DNA of 64,000 nucleotides from Sphingomonas sp. LHG3406-1 (GTDB lineage Bacteria; Pseudomonadota; Alphaproteobacteria; Sphingomonadales; Sphingomonadaceae): the NCBI RefSeq assembly GCF_029637485.1, contig NZ_CP069128.1:2140001-2204000 (forward strand). Direction: 5' to 3'. This document shows, one piece after another, positions 26,861 through 35,105 of this stretch. The notes beneath the pieces were generated by a model that was not told the DNA's origin, did not search any database, and saw only the letters and a program-made list of their open reading frames with translations. Each line of letters begins with the position of its first letter. The stretch's first letter is position 1. The translations under genes and the position numbers were made by a program.

Positions 26861-27607
26861 TCAGCGCTTCGAGCAGTACTCGAGGAATTCACATCGGAAT
26901 GGACGATCGCAATGCGCCCCGGTCTCCCGATGTGGCTCCGACCCCTCGAGCGTGTGCCGAGCCGCGGTAGCGATCGACTTGGTACTCGCGTGAAGGCCGA
27001 TGGCCTCATCGGTCACGTCGATGTCAACAAAGGTGCGCCGGCGCCAATCGCGAGCACCTGGCCGCATGACTTGCGTCGGTAGTCGGATCGAAGCTCCCGA
27101 GAGATTCACGTCGCAGCCGGTCAGGACCCACGTTTGGGCTGCCACATCATGGATGTGGTAAGGCCGCGCTGCTGACGCGTTCTTCACTTCGACTAAGCGC
27201 CATGTGCCGTTCTTCTCGGGCTGTAGGATGTCTACCCTGACCACGACTCCCTGGTGCAGGAAGGCGGACTCAAAGAGCGGCCGGCGTAAAGACAGGGCGG
27301 AGCGGGTCTCGGCCAGGGCCGCCACCAGGTTCCGAGGATCGGGATCGATTAACACGCCCTTTGCGACTTGCAGGCGCGCGAGCTCACCAATCCGGTGTCC
27401 CGCCTCAAACACCTGGCGCGTGCGAGGATCGATTACGCCAACATCTCGGCGGTACACCTGCAGCCAGAGCCGCTTCGCGCAGTGTAGGTAAGTTGTCAGC
27501 TTCGACTTCGACAGCCTCACAGCCGGGAGATCGGCCGGCTGCTTCTGTCCATGCTGGTTGCCAGGAAACCTGTGCTGCTGAGCAGAGTCCAGAAGGCGCA
27601 TTGTCAC
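26861..27607 (-). CDS. Cas4/RecB-like PD-(D/E)XK nuclease with four cysteines
   Basis: A 248-residue protein matching the N-terminal nuclease domain that elsewhere precedes DUF2779. LSKSKLTTYLHCAKRLWLQVYRR opens the domain, with C43; D126 in VVVRVDILQP and E140-V-K142 in WRLVEVKNASA form the active site; and C233, C239, C245 in HCDRPFRCEFLEYC complete a likely [4Fe-4S] cluster as in Cas4 and AddB. It ends right after the third late cysteine, so the DUF2779 half is missing: either a natural stand-alone form or a truncation. No CRISPR array or other Cas gene is nearby. The start is GTG at 27607 or ATG at 27601. The 153-bp gap to the methyltransferase holds nothing I can support. Confidence 0.7.
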   Translation of the reverse strand: MTMRLLDSAQQHRFPGNQHGQKQPADLPAVRLSKSKLTTYLHCAKRLWLQVYRRDVGVIDPRTRQVFEAGHRIGELARLQVAKGVLIDPDPRNLVAALAETRSALSLRRPLFESAFLHQGVVVRVDILQPEKNGTWRLVEVKNASAARPYHIHDVAAQTWVLTGCDVNLSGASIRLPTQVMRPGARDWRRRTFVDIDVTDEAIGLHASTKSIATAARHTLEGSEPHRETGAHCDRPFRCEFLEYCSKR

Positions 27608-27706
27608 GCACCGTTTTCATCTGATAAATCAAGAAGTTACTGACATCACCGATTGGGTCGGATCACAGGAAACCAAACTTTTTGAGGCCAGACCCCTTTT
27701 CAGCCT

Positions 27707-27730
27707 GTTTCGGGAACACTAGATGCAACC
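27707..27730 (+). repeat. 24-bp motif shared with 43095-43118 (copy 1)
   Basis: GTTTCGGGAACACTAGATGC then AACC. The copy at 43095-43118 differs at two of 24 positions. This copy lies about 70 bases upstream of the 27800 gene. It begins GTTTCGGGAAC, a rough palindrome, so a repressor or replication protein site is possible. Confidence 0.5.
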
Positions 27731-27799
27731 CCTCAAGCGGCACCGATCGGTTTCGCTGCACTCAAGGCTGCTCCAGCCGCGTTACAATAAGGAGCCTCT

Positions 27800-28333
27800 A
27801 TGGCTGACAAGTCCAAAAAAACTGGGCCGAACTTCATGATAGCTGGGCCAAAACAAGACAGCTGGGACGCGACCTCCCTTCGTCACACAATGGGTCTCCC
27901 GCCGCTGATCATCAGTCCGCCAGAGCCGGAAAGCCGTTGGGCGAAGAAGTTTGAGCGTGCCGCTCGAGACTGGGAGAAAACGCGGGCAGAGATCGAAAAA
28001 GTCGACGGAGAACGCGCGACTGAATTGGTCTGTGATGCGGTGAAGAGGTTCGTGAACGACAAAGGCGAGGTCCGCATGAACTTCCCTTTCGTCGTCGATC
28101 ACTCTTCCGATCCGTGGCGCGTCCTGCGGGATGCCCTGAAACAGGCATACGCGCTCTTGGTGCGGAGTGCGTTTGGTCCGGCGGGTCAAGCTGTCGCCCT
28201 GCAAAGTATCGGCGAACGCCTCATCGACTTCTACGAAGCCCAGAACGACGACAGCGACGCTCGCTTCGCCCCTATCCGGCCGATTGGCCAGTGTCTGCTC
28301 GAGCTCGCTGCGCGCCTGCGGCAACCCGCGTGA
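27800..28333 (+). CDS. conserved-looking hypothetical protein
   Basis: A 177-residue soluble protein with no family I recognise. An N-terminal proline-rich stretch (TMGLPPLIISPPEPESR) precedes a helical region with many charged residues (FERAARDWEKTRAEIEKVDGE), and the C-terminal third repeats helical patterns (GERLIDFYEAQNDDSDARF). No cysteine motif, signal or membrane segment. The ATG at 27800 is preceded by AAGGAGCC, a good ribosome binding site. It lies 56 bases before the HUH-like gene on the same strand, suggesting a shared transcript and a helper role in replication or mobilization, which is inference from position only. Confidence 0.55.
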   Translation: MADKSKKTGPNFMIAGPKQDSWDATSLRHTMGLPPLIISPPEPESRWAKKFERAARDWEKTRAEIEKVDGERATELVCDAVKRFVNDKGEVRMNFPFVVDHSSDPWRVLRDALKQAYALLVRSAFGPAGQAVALQSIGERLIDFYEAQNDDSDARFAPIRPIGQCLLELAARLRQPA

Positions 28334-28389
28334 TCGTAACAAGGGTACCGCACGGCGCCGCCGTCCGCCGACAGTCATGGGAGTGACCA

Positions 28390-29466
28390 GTGTTCGATTT
28401 CGACAATTTCCCCTTTCACGAACGGGATTTCGAGACACCACTCTTCAAGGACGTCGCAGACTTCGTCTCCCAGGAGGCGAGGCCCCATATCTTCGTGAAC
28501 AAGCTGCGGGATCGGCACCAGTCCCACCATGTTCTTGCCCGACGCGGTCGACCGTCCCGCGAGCTGGGAATTCCAGAAGTCGGTTCCGCGATATCCGCAT
28601 TTGAATTCGCGGCAGCGAACGGGCTCTGGAAGGACATACACGTGACGATCGATTTCGCGAGAATGGGCGCCCACGAGCCTGCAGAGGTTCAGCAAGTCCT
28701 GAACCGGTGGTTACGGTGCCTGGCAGAGTGGTGCCGGGAACAAGGAATCCCCTGTGCGTACACCTACAGCGTCGAAATGTCGGCTTCCTACGAATATCAC
28801 GCACACGTCGCGGTCCATGTCCCGGGTGACAGCGAGTGCTCCGGCAGGCGATTGCGCACGAAATTTCGCAAATGGAATAGGGGGTATACCGGCCGGCGTG
28901 GGCCGCACGTCGCCAAGGCGATCAAGGTTCGGGGTGGAAGCGAGGCCTCTGAACTCGGGCACTGGATCGTTTTCAGCTATCTGGTGAAGGGTTTCGATAG
29001 GACTGCCGTGCTCTGCTCAGGGCGCAACAGCCCGGACGGACACGATGTGCGCTTGGGTGACATTATCGCGAAGTCGTATCGCGATCCTGGACCGGTCGCG
29101 GTCAGCCGTCGAATCAGTGTGTCGAACAGCCTTGGCCCCGCCAGGCGGGCAATCGGCGTTCCAACGGGGCTTGAAGATCGACTGGCTCAGGAACCTGACA
29201 CCAATTGGAGCGGGTTCGATTTCGAGCGCACCGCGCCAATGTCCGCGGAAGAACGGCTAACTCCGTTCAAATGGAAGCCGGTGCACAAGCCATTCCGCTC
29301 CACGTTCGAGGATGGGATTTACGATGTCCGCAGGCTCTACCCAGTTTGCTTCTACGAACACGTGACCAGGCTGCACCTTTCGCCGGTGAACGAGGTCGCG
29401 AACGACGATAACCACGACGACCACTATGATCTGACCGAGGCACTTCGCTCACTTGACGTCGATTGA
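28390..29466 (+). CDS. HUH-endonuclease-like replication/mobilization protein
   Basis: A 358-residue protein with the three-part pattern of rolling-circle Rep/relaxases: DIHVTIDFARM (motif 1, residues 82-92), YHAHVAVHVP with H137-x-H139 (the HUH pair), and a C-terminal FSYLVKGFD with candidate catalytic Y197. YL(V/L)KG is typical of RCR initiators. The region after residue 230 is variable. The start is GTG at 28390, behind a GGGAG site. In an island this would nick an oriT or a replication origin and explain how the element spreads without its own conjugation genes. I cannot name the family. Confidence 0.55.
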   Translation: MFDFDNFPFHERDFETPLFKDVADFVSQEARPHIFVNKLRDRHQSHHVLARRGRPSRELGIPEVGSAISAFEFAAANGLWKDIHVTIDFARMGAHEPAEVQQVLNRWLRCLAEWCREQGIPCAYTYSVEMSASYEYHAHVAVHVPGDSECSGRRLRTKFRKWNRGYTGRRGPHVAKAIKVRGGSEASELGHWIVFSYLVKGFDRTAVLCSGRNSPDGHDVRLGDIIAKSYRDPGPVAVSRRISVSNSLGPARRAIGVPTGLEDRLAQEPDTNWSGFDFERTAPMSAEERLTPFKWKPVHKPFRSTFEDGIYDVRRLYPVCFYEHVTRLHLSPVNEVANDDNHDDHYDLTEALRSLDVD

Positions 29467-29841
29467 GGCTCGCACCCCCGATCCGAGGACAGCGCCAAAC
29501 TCAGTGACTTTTCTGAACCCCTATCTCGGTTCATTTGACGTAGGTCTGAAGAATGGAGCGGTCGTTCTTTGACGGTCGCTTCAGATCGGCCCAGCACCAT
29601 CTGAAAGCCGAACGTCTGCAGTCGGGGTCGAAAACTGGCCAATTCGCATCTGCGTTTAACAGATGCTCCACCCCTTCTGCGCCAGCAGGAAATGTGGTTG
29701 CAGTCTGATTCGAACGCGTGGCGTCCGACATCTACTGCGGCAACGTTCCGGAGTGATTGCTATTTTCGAACTGACGGGCTTAACTCCAAACGCCGAGTAA
29801 GGGGGAAAGGTGCGTTTAGTCAGGGCGTCGCACTGGCCCGC
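29467..29841. other. intergenic region before the MORC-type ATPase
   Basis: 375 bases with no convincing gene. The ATPase frame is open back to 29692, but residues encoded there are low-similarity and lack a ribosome site, so this is treated as leader and promoter. A GTG at 29908 with AAAGGA one base before it is another possible start. Confidence 0.4.
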
Positions 29842-31395
29842 ATGCGCCAGCATGCGCGCAGGCGCGTGTATCTATCTTCGTCCACGTCTCACGTCCCGAG
29901 AAAGGACGTGACGGGCGAGGAATTCGCGGATGCTACACCAAACGCAGGCTCACTCATCCAGAGTCTGCGGGATATCGGCTACTCCTGCGAAACGGCTCTA
30001 GCCGATATCATAGACAATTCGATCACGGCGGGCGCGAGGAACATAGACGTTCTTTCGAACGCCACGGCCGACGAGCCCGCTGTTGGCGTGCTGGACGACG
30101 GTTCCGGGATGACCAAGGCCGAACTCATCGAGGCAATGCGACCCGGGAGTAGCAGCCCTCTCGCGGACCGGGCCAGCCATGATCTCGGCCGTTTTGGTCT
30201 CGGTCTCAAGAGTGCGAGCTTCTCCCAGGCAAAACGACTTACGGTGGTCACCCGAAAGGAAGGAGTGACTGTTGGCGCGACGTGGGATCTGGACCTCGTT
30301 GCGCAAACCAACCGGTGGGAGATTCAGCTTCACCATGATGTAAGCGAGATCCCCTGGGCTGATCGAATAGGCGACCAGGGGACCCTGGTGCTGTGGCGTT
30401 CGCTTGATCGACTTTCGGGCGGGATTACCGGCGACCACGCGAGGCGAGCCCAGCACATCAACCGTGCCATGGCCGCTGCGGAGCGACACATCCGGCTCGT
30501 ATTCCACCGCTTCATGAGCGAGGACCGGCCTCCGCTTGCTGTGCGGCTGAACGGCCGGCACCTTGAGCCACTGGACCCATTCGGCACCACCTTTCCGTCA
30601 CACCAGAGCGAACGCCCGGACCGCCTTAATCTCCAGCATGGCGATGTCGTGTTCCAGAGCTTCACGCTGCCACACCACAAGTCCATCAATCGTGCCGAGT
30701 GGGAGGACCTCGGTGGACCCGAAGGTCACCTCCGATCGCAGGGATTCTACGTTTATCGCGGTCGGAGACTGATTATCGCCGGCAGCTGGCTTGGTCTTGC
30801 GCGGCAGACTGAACTGACAAAGCTGTGCCGCATCAGGGTCGACATCCCGAACACGATGGATGCCGACTGGAAGATCGACGTCAAAAAGGCTTCGGCCCAG
30901 CTCCCCCCCGCTGTGAGAGAGCGGATGCGGGTTCTCGTGGAGCGCCTGTCGCTGACGTCCCGCAGAACTTATCAGAAACGGGGTCAAAGGCTCGTCGACG
31001 AGGAGTACCTCCCAGTTTGGCAGCGCATCCAGAAGGATGGCGCGATCATCTACCGACCGGACACGGCACATCCAGTATTCGCTGATTTTTCAGCACGCCT
31101 ACCGTCCGAACTTCAGGACGAATTCGCGAACCTGATCGGGCTGCTAGGGTCGACGATACCAGTGGCATCACTTCATGCAGACTTCGCAGGCCAGGCGGAA
31201 GAGGTGAAGGCCGACGAGGCTGAAGATCCCGCGATTACCCAGCTCGCACAGGCCATGATCCCTCGGCTCATCGATCAGGGAACTGATCCTGACCGGATCC
31301 CGGACATACTTCAGCAGATCGATCCATTCCGCTCGAGCTGGTCTCGTGCGGAAATGATCATCGACGACATCCTCAGGAGCTTCGACGATGAGTGA
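29842..31395 (+). CDS. MORC/MutL-type HATPase of a Z1 R-M-like system
   Basis: A 517-residue GHKL ATPase. The N-terminal part, after FADATPNAGSLIQSLRDIGYS, has the N-box ALADIIDNSITAGARNI, G1 LDDGSGMTKAEL, and G2 GRFGLGLKSASFSQAK. This exact style is that of the MutL/MORC-like ATPases which Iyer, Abhiman and Aravind linked to R-M-like operons with Z1 helicases. The C-terminus (about 430-517) is acidic and variable. Start ATG 29842 is the first ATG before the conserved core; a GTG at 29908 is possible. It overlaps the Z1 gene by 8 bases. It probably acts as a DNA-clamp switch for the helicase-nuclease partners. Confidence 0.82.
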   Translation: MRQHARRRVYLSSSTSHVPRKDVTGEEFADATPNAGSLIQSLRDIGYSCETALADIIDNSITAGARNIDVLSNATADEPAVGVLDDGSGMTKAELIEAMRPGSSSPLADRASHDLGRFGLGLKSASFSQAKRLTVVTRKEGVTVGATWDLDLVAQTNRWEIQLHHDVSEIPWADRIGDQGTLVLWRSLDRLSGGITGDHARRAQHINRAMAAAERHIRLVFHRFMSEDRPPLAVRLNGRHLEPLDPFGTTFPSHQSERPDRLNLQHGDVVFQSFTLPHHKSINRAEWEDLGGPEGHLRSQGFYVYRGRRLIIAGSWLGLARQTELTKLCRIRVDIPNTMDADWKIDVKKASAQLPPAVRERMRVLVERLSLTSRRTYQKRGQRLVDEEYLPVWQRIQKDGAIIYRPDTAHPVFADFSARLPSELQDEFANLIGLLGSTIPVASLHADFAGQAEEVKADEAEDPAITQLAQAMIPRLIDQGTDPDRIPDILQQIDPFRSSWSRAEMIIDDILRSFDDE

Positions 31396-34147
31396 CGTGG
31401 TGGACCAGCTCGATGCGGTGGTCTCGGTAATGGTCAGTTCGGATGCGGCGCCGACCGCCGACAGCATCCGCAGCACCATCGACGCAATGAGAGCTGCAGG
31501 CCCGTTTGCTGCAGTCACCGACGAGCAGGCAGAGAAGCTCGCACGTGAGCTCGAGGAGCGCATCGGCATCAGCATGGGCATCGGTGCGGTGGTCGGCCAG
31601 CGCGACTTCAAGCCATGGCTCAACGATGCAAAGGCCAGTGGTAAGATCGATCCATATTACTGGAACCGATATCGAAAGCTGCTGCAGTCGAAGAGGCTTC
31701 CTGCAGACGTAATCACCGGCATCGACACGGTTACCGACCGGATCCTCGACCGGATGGGCAATCCGCACGATGAGGGTGAATGGGATCGCAAGGGCATGGT
31801 CGTCGGCCATGTGCAGAGCGGCAAGACGGCCAATTATACTGGTTTGGTCTGCAAGGCTGCTGACGCCGGGTACCGTCTGATCGTCGTCATCGCAGGCATC
31901 CACAACAATCTCCGCAACCAGACACAGGCCCGCATTGATGAGGGCTTTGTCGGGCGGGACACAGGACGGCTGGAACAGCGCGAGACCCGCGACAGGCCGC
32001 GAACAATCGGCGTCGGTACATTCGACGACCGCCGCGCTCCCGTCAGCCTGACTACGACGCTCAAGGACTTCAACAAGTCAACCGCGACAACCAACACGAG
32101 TCAGATCGCGTCTTATGCGGTGCCGGTGGTGCTCGTTATCAAAAAGAACTCGCGCACGCTGGCGAACCTCATCGACTGGCTTCGCGAACACAGTGCTGGC
32201 CGCCGGTCGGAGATGGTGGACCAGCCGATGCTGCTTATCGATGATGAGGCGGACAACGCGTCAATCAACATCGCCTATGGCAAGGAGGAGGTCTCCCGGA
32301 TTAACGGTCAGATCAGGGACCTTCTCGGCGTGTTCCGTCGCAGCTGCTATGTGGGGTACACCGCCACCCCGTTTGCGAACATCTTTATTGATCCGGACTC
32401 GGTCGATGAGGTCTACAGCGAGGACCTGTTCCCGCGGCACTTCATTATCGGCCTTGATGCGCCGTCGAACTACTTTGGTGCACGCAAGGTGTTCGTCGAC
32501 GGCGTTCCGGATGAGGAAGGCGAACGCCCAACCTATCTTAGATACATTGACGACAATGGCGACGTGCTGCCGGTGCAGCACAAGATCAGTCACGACGTCA
32601 GCGAGCCTCCGTCTAGCCTCGTCGATGCGCTGCGTACCTTCCTCGTGGCGCGAGCCATCCGCAATCTGAGGGGCCAGCAGGCGCAGCATGCGTCGATGCT
32701 GGTCAACGCTTCTCGGTTCACCGGCATCCAGATGCAACTGCGTAACCGGCTCCACGAGCAGCTGCGGGTCATTGAGGACGCGCTGCGTGTCGATGGCGGC
32801 GATGTTGAAGCCGCCGCTCGCAATCCCGAAATTGTCGCCCTGCGCGAGCGTTTCCTAGATGAATACGCAGACTCGGGGCATGACTGGTCCGACATTCTCC
32901 GAGGTCTGCTGTCGGTGGCGGCATCGGCAACTGTGGTAGCGGTCAACAGCCAGTCGCCTGCCAGTCTCGACTATGACGTGCGTTCCGAGAACGGTCTGAC
33001 CGTCATCGCGGTTGGCGGCTTCTCCCTTTCGCGCGGGCTGACGCTGGAAGGGCTCACGGTCTCCTATTTCCTGCGCAACTCCCTCATGTACGACACTCTC
33101 ATGCAGATGGGTCGCTGGTTCGGTTACCGGCCGGGTTACGAAGACCTTTGTCGCATCTGGATGCTGCCTGATGCAGCGTCCTGGTACGCTCACATCAGTG
33201 ACGCCACCGAAGAGCTGCAGCAGGAACTCAAGCGGATGGAGCAGGCCAACGCTACCCCTGAGCAGTTCGGACTGGCAGTTCGCAGCCATCCCAGCGCGCT
33301 TATGGTGACAGCGCGCAACAAGATGGGCTCCGGCGAGAAGCACGTGCTTGTCGGGCTTTCGAACAATTTCGTCGAAACAACGAAACTTGGTGCGTCGAGC
33401 CGTGCACTTTCGGCCAATCGAGATGCGCGAGATCGGCTACTCGCTGCGCTCAGCGCGCAGGGTCACGGCGAGTCCGCCTCAACAAAGGTGTCCGGAGGGC
33501 TGCTCCTCTCCGACGTCCCGGTTGATCTGATCGATGACTTCCTGCGCGACTTTGAGAATGAGCGGGAATCGGTTCTCACCGACACTAGGCCCATCAGGCA
33601 GTACATCGGCGATCGCCGCGATGATGAGCTCGCGAAGTGGGATGTCCTTGTTTCGGCCCGGAACTCTGCACCCACGTCCGAACAGATCGACATTGGTGGC
33701 TGGTCTCTGGCGCCGATTACACGCTCCGTAGGCGCCGAAGCATTTGAGAGAGGCATTCTGGCAGTCAGCGGCAAGCGTGCGCGCGTCGCCTCGCGTGGAA
33801 TGGAAAAGGCCGGCGTGGAACGCGAACGCGCCCAGGCTGCGGAAGCGCAGTATCGATCCGATCAGAACCTGGGTGAGGATGACGACATCAACTACCCCGA
33901 TCGCATCTACCGGGAGGCGCGCACGCGGCCGCTGTTCATCCTGTTCAACATTGCGATCAAGCCTGATGGACTAAGCGAAGAGCAGCAGACGCGCCTACCG
34001 TCTGAGCCGGTAGTCGGGTGGGGAATCAGCTTCCCGAAATCGAACCGGGCGGATCAGACGGTCGAATATATTTTGAATACCACCAAGCTGCGGGAACTCT
34101 TCGGCGACGAAGACAGCGATGAAGGCCAGTTCAGTGAAGATGAATGA
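31388..34147 (+). CDS. Z1-domain superfamily 2 helicase-like ATPase
   Basis: A 919-residue protein. Walker A GMVVGHVQSGKTANYTGL (G140-T147) and Walker B MLLIDDEADNASIN (D285-E287) are clear, followed by the Z1 core YVGYTATPFANIFIDPDS, MQMGRWFGYRPGYEDLCRIW and TARNKMGSGEKHV. Z1 proteins are DNA-dependent ATPases/translocases of R-M-like systems. It overlaps both neighbours (MORC ATPase by 8 bases, DUF4420 by 8), so the four + strand genes 29842-37162 form one unit. Likely moves along DNA after target recognition and activates the nuclease. Confidence 0.85.
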   Translation: MSDVVDQLDAVVSVMVSSDAAPTADSIRSTIDAMRAAGPFAAVTDEQAEKLARELEERIGISMGIGAVVGQRDFKPWLNDAKASGKIDPYYWNRYRKLLQSKRLPADVITGIDTVTDRILDRMGNPHDEGEWDRKGMVVGHVQSGKTANYTGLVCKAADAGYRLIVVIAGIHNNLRNQTQARIDEGFVGRDTGRLEQRETRDRPRTIGVGTFDDRRAPVSLTTTLKDFNKSTATTNTSQIASYAVPVVLVIKKNSRTLANLIDWLREHSAGRRSEMVDQPMLLIDDEADNASINIAYGKEEVSRINGQIRDLLGVFRRSCYVGYTATPFANIFIDPDSVDEVYSEDLFPRHFIIGLDAPSNYFGARKVFVDGVPDEEGERPTYLRYIDDNGDVLPVQHKISHDVSEPPSSLVDALRTFLVARAIRNLRGQQAQHASMLVNASRFTGIQMQLRNRLHEQLRVIEDALRVDGGDVEAAARNPEIVALRERFLDEYADSGHDWSDILRGLLSVAASATVVAVNSQSPASLDYDVRSENGLTVIAVGGFSLSRGLTLEGLTVSYFLRNSLMYDTLMQMGRWFGYRPGYEDLCRIWMLPDAASWYAHISDATEELQQELKRMEQANATPEQFGLAVRSHPSALMVTARNKMGSGEKHVLVGLSNNFVETTKLGASSRALSANRDARDRLLAALSAQGHGESASTKVSGGLLLSDVPVDLIDDFLRDFENERESVLTDTRPIRQYIGDRRDDELAKWDVLVSARNSAPTSEQIDIGGWSLAPITRSVGAEAFERGILAVSGKRARVASRGMEKAGVERERAQAAEAQYRSDQNLGEDDDINYPDRIYREARTRPLFILFNIAIKPDGLSEEQQTRLPSEPVVGWGISFPKSNRADQTVEYILNTTKLRELFGDEDSDEGQFSEDE

Positions 34148-35105
34148 CCCCTGGCAGGGGCTCTCCGCGGGCTCGATCGATGCGCGACGCGTATCCGGAG
34201 AGGGGAAGCACGACTTCTTCTGGATCACGTCTAGCAGCAGTGAACCTGGACTGCTGCTGCGGCTTCCTGCGGGGATCGAAGAGCCGGCTTCGCTCCCGAA
34301 ACTCCGCAACCTGGAAATCGCTATCCGCGATGTTGTCGGGGGACGAGCAATCGTCATCCTCCTGAAGGATCCGGACCAGCGAGAGCTCTTCGTGAGTCTT
34401 TGCCGCGACGTCGTCGGCGCAGCCGAAACTGCAGCAACCACTCAGGACGCAGTCACACGCGCGGTCAGGCGCCTGTTGCGATGGCATCATCTGCTCAGAG
34501 GTGGTCGGTCGGACATACTGTCTCTCGAGGAGCAGAGGGGCCTGATCGGGGAACTACACTTCCTCGAGAGGCTCGTGTCGCTCATCGGACCACGAGCGGC
34601 GATCGAAGCGTGGCGAGGCCCGTTTGGTGCTTCGAAGGATTTCGAGCTCGACAGCTTGCTTGTCGAGGTGAAGGCTCGCCGGGGGGCGGCAAAGCCTTAC
34701 GTGCAGATATCGTCCGAGGATCAGCTCGCCGATGTGGCGGGCACTAGCCTGTTCCTCTGCGTCAGTCCCGTTGATGCTGTGATCAAGCCCGAGGGCCTCA
34801 CACTCGCTGATCATGTTCGACGGATCGAGGAGATCTTTATCGCAGCCGATACGGACTCGCTCGTGCTCTGGGAAGAAGCGATTCAGGCGTCAGGATATGA
34901 TGTCGCGGATGACTATTCCGACCGACGGTGGAAGGTCGGAGAAACGCTGGATCATCGGGTCGAGGGCGAGTTCCCGCGGATCGTGCCGCCGCTCACGGTC
35001 GGGGTGGGCGGAGTACGCTATTCGATCTCGCTAGGAGCCTGCTCGTCATACCGGATGCAGGAAGGCGATCTTGACGGGCTGATCAGCGGCGGAGGGCTGC
35101 CATGA
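34140..35105 (+). CDS. DUF4420 PD-(D/E)XK family nuclease
   Basis: A 321-residue protein. RGLIGELHFLERLVSLIG, then AWRGPFGASKDFELDSLLVEVKARRG: the DUF4420 signature, with D171 and E176-V-K178 as PD-(D/E)XK catalytic residues. Start taken at ATG 34140, which overlaps the Z1 stop, rather than 34119; GTGAAG lies just upstream. In MORC/Z1 clusters this protein is the DNA-cutting partner. It overlaps AIPR by 4 bases (ATGA). Confidence 0.8.
   Translation: MNDPWQGLSAGSIDARRVSGEGKHDFFWITSSSSEPGLLLRLPAGIEEPASLPKLRNLEIAIRDVVGGRAIVILLKDPDQRELFVSLCRDVVGAAETAATTQDAVTRAVRRLLRWHHLLRGGRSDILSLEEQRGLIGELHFLERLVSLIGPRAAIEAWRGPFGASKDFELDSLLVEVKARRGAAKPYVQISSEDQLADVAGTSLFLCVSPVDAVIKPEGLTLADHVRRIEEIFIAADTDSLVLWEEAIQASGYDVADDYSDRRWKVGETLDHRVEGEFPRIVPPLTVGVGGVRYSISLGACSSYRMQEGDLDGLISGGGLP

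Noticed and set aside
26717..27082. 121-residue + strand ORF
   Set aside because: Overlaps the Cas4-like gene antisense and has no domain.
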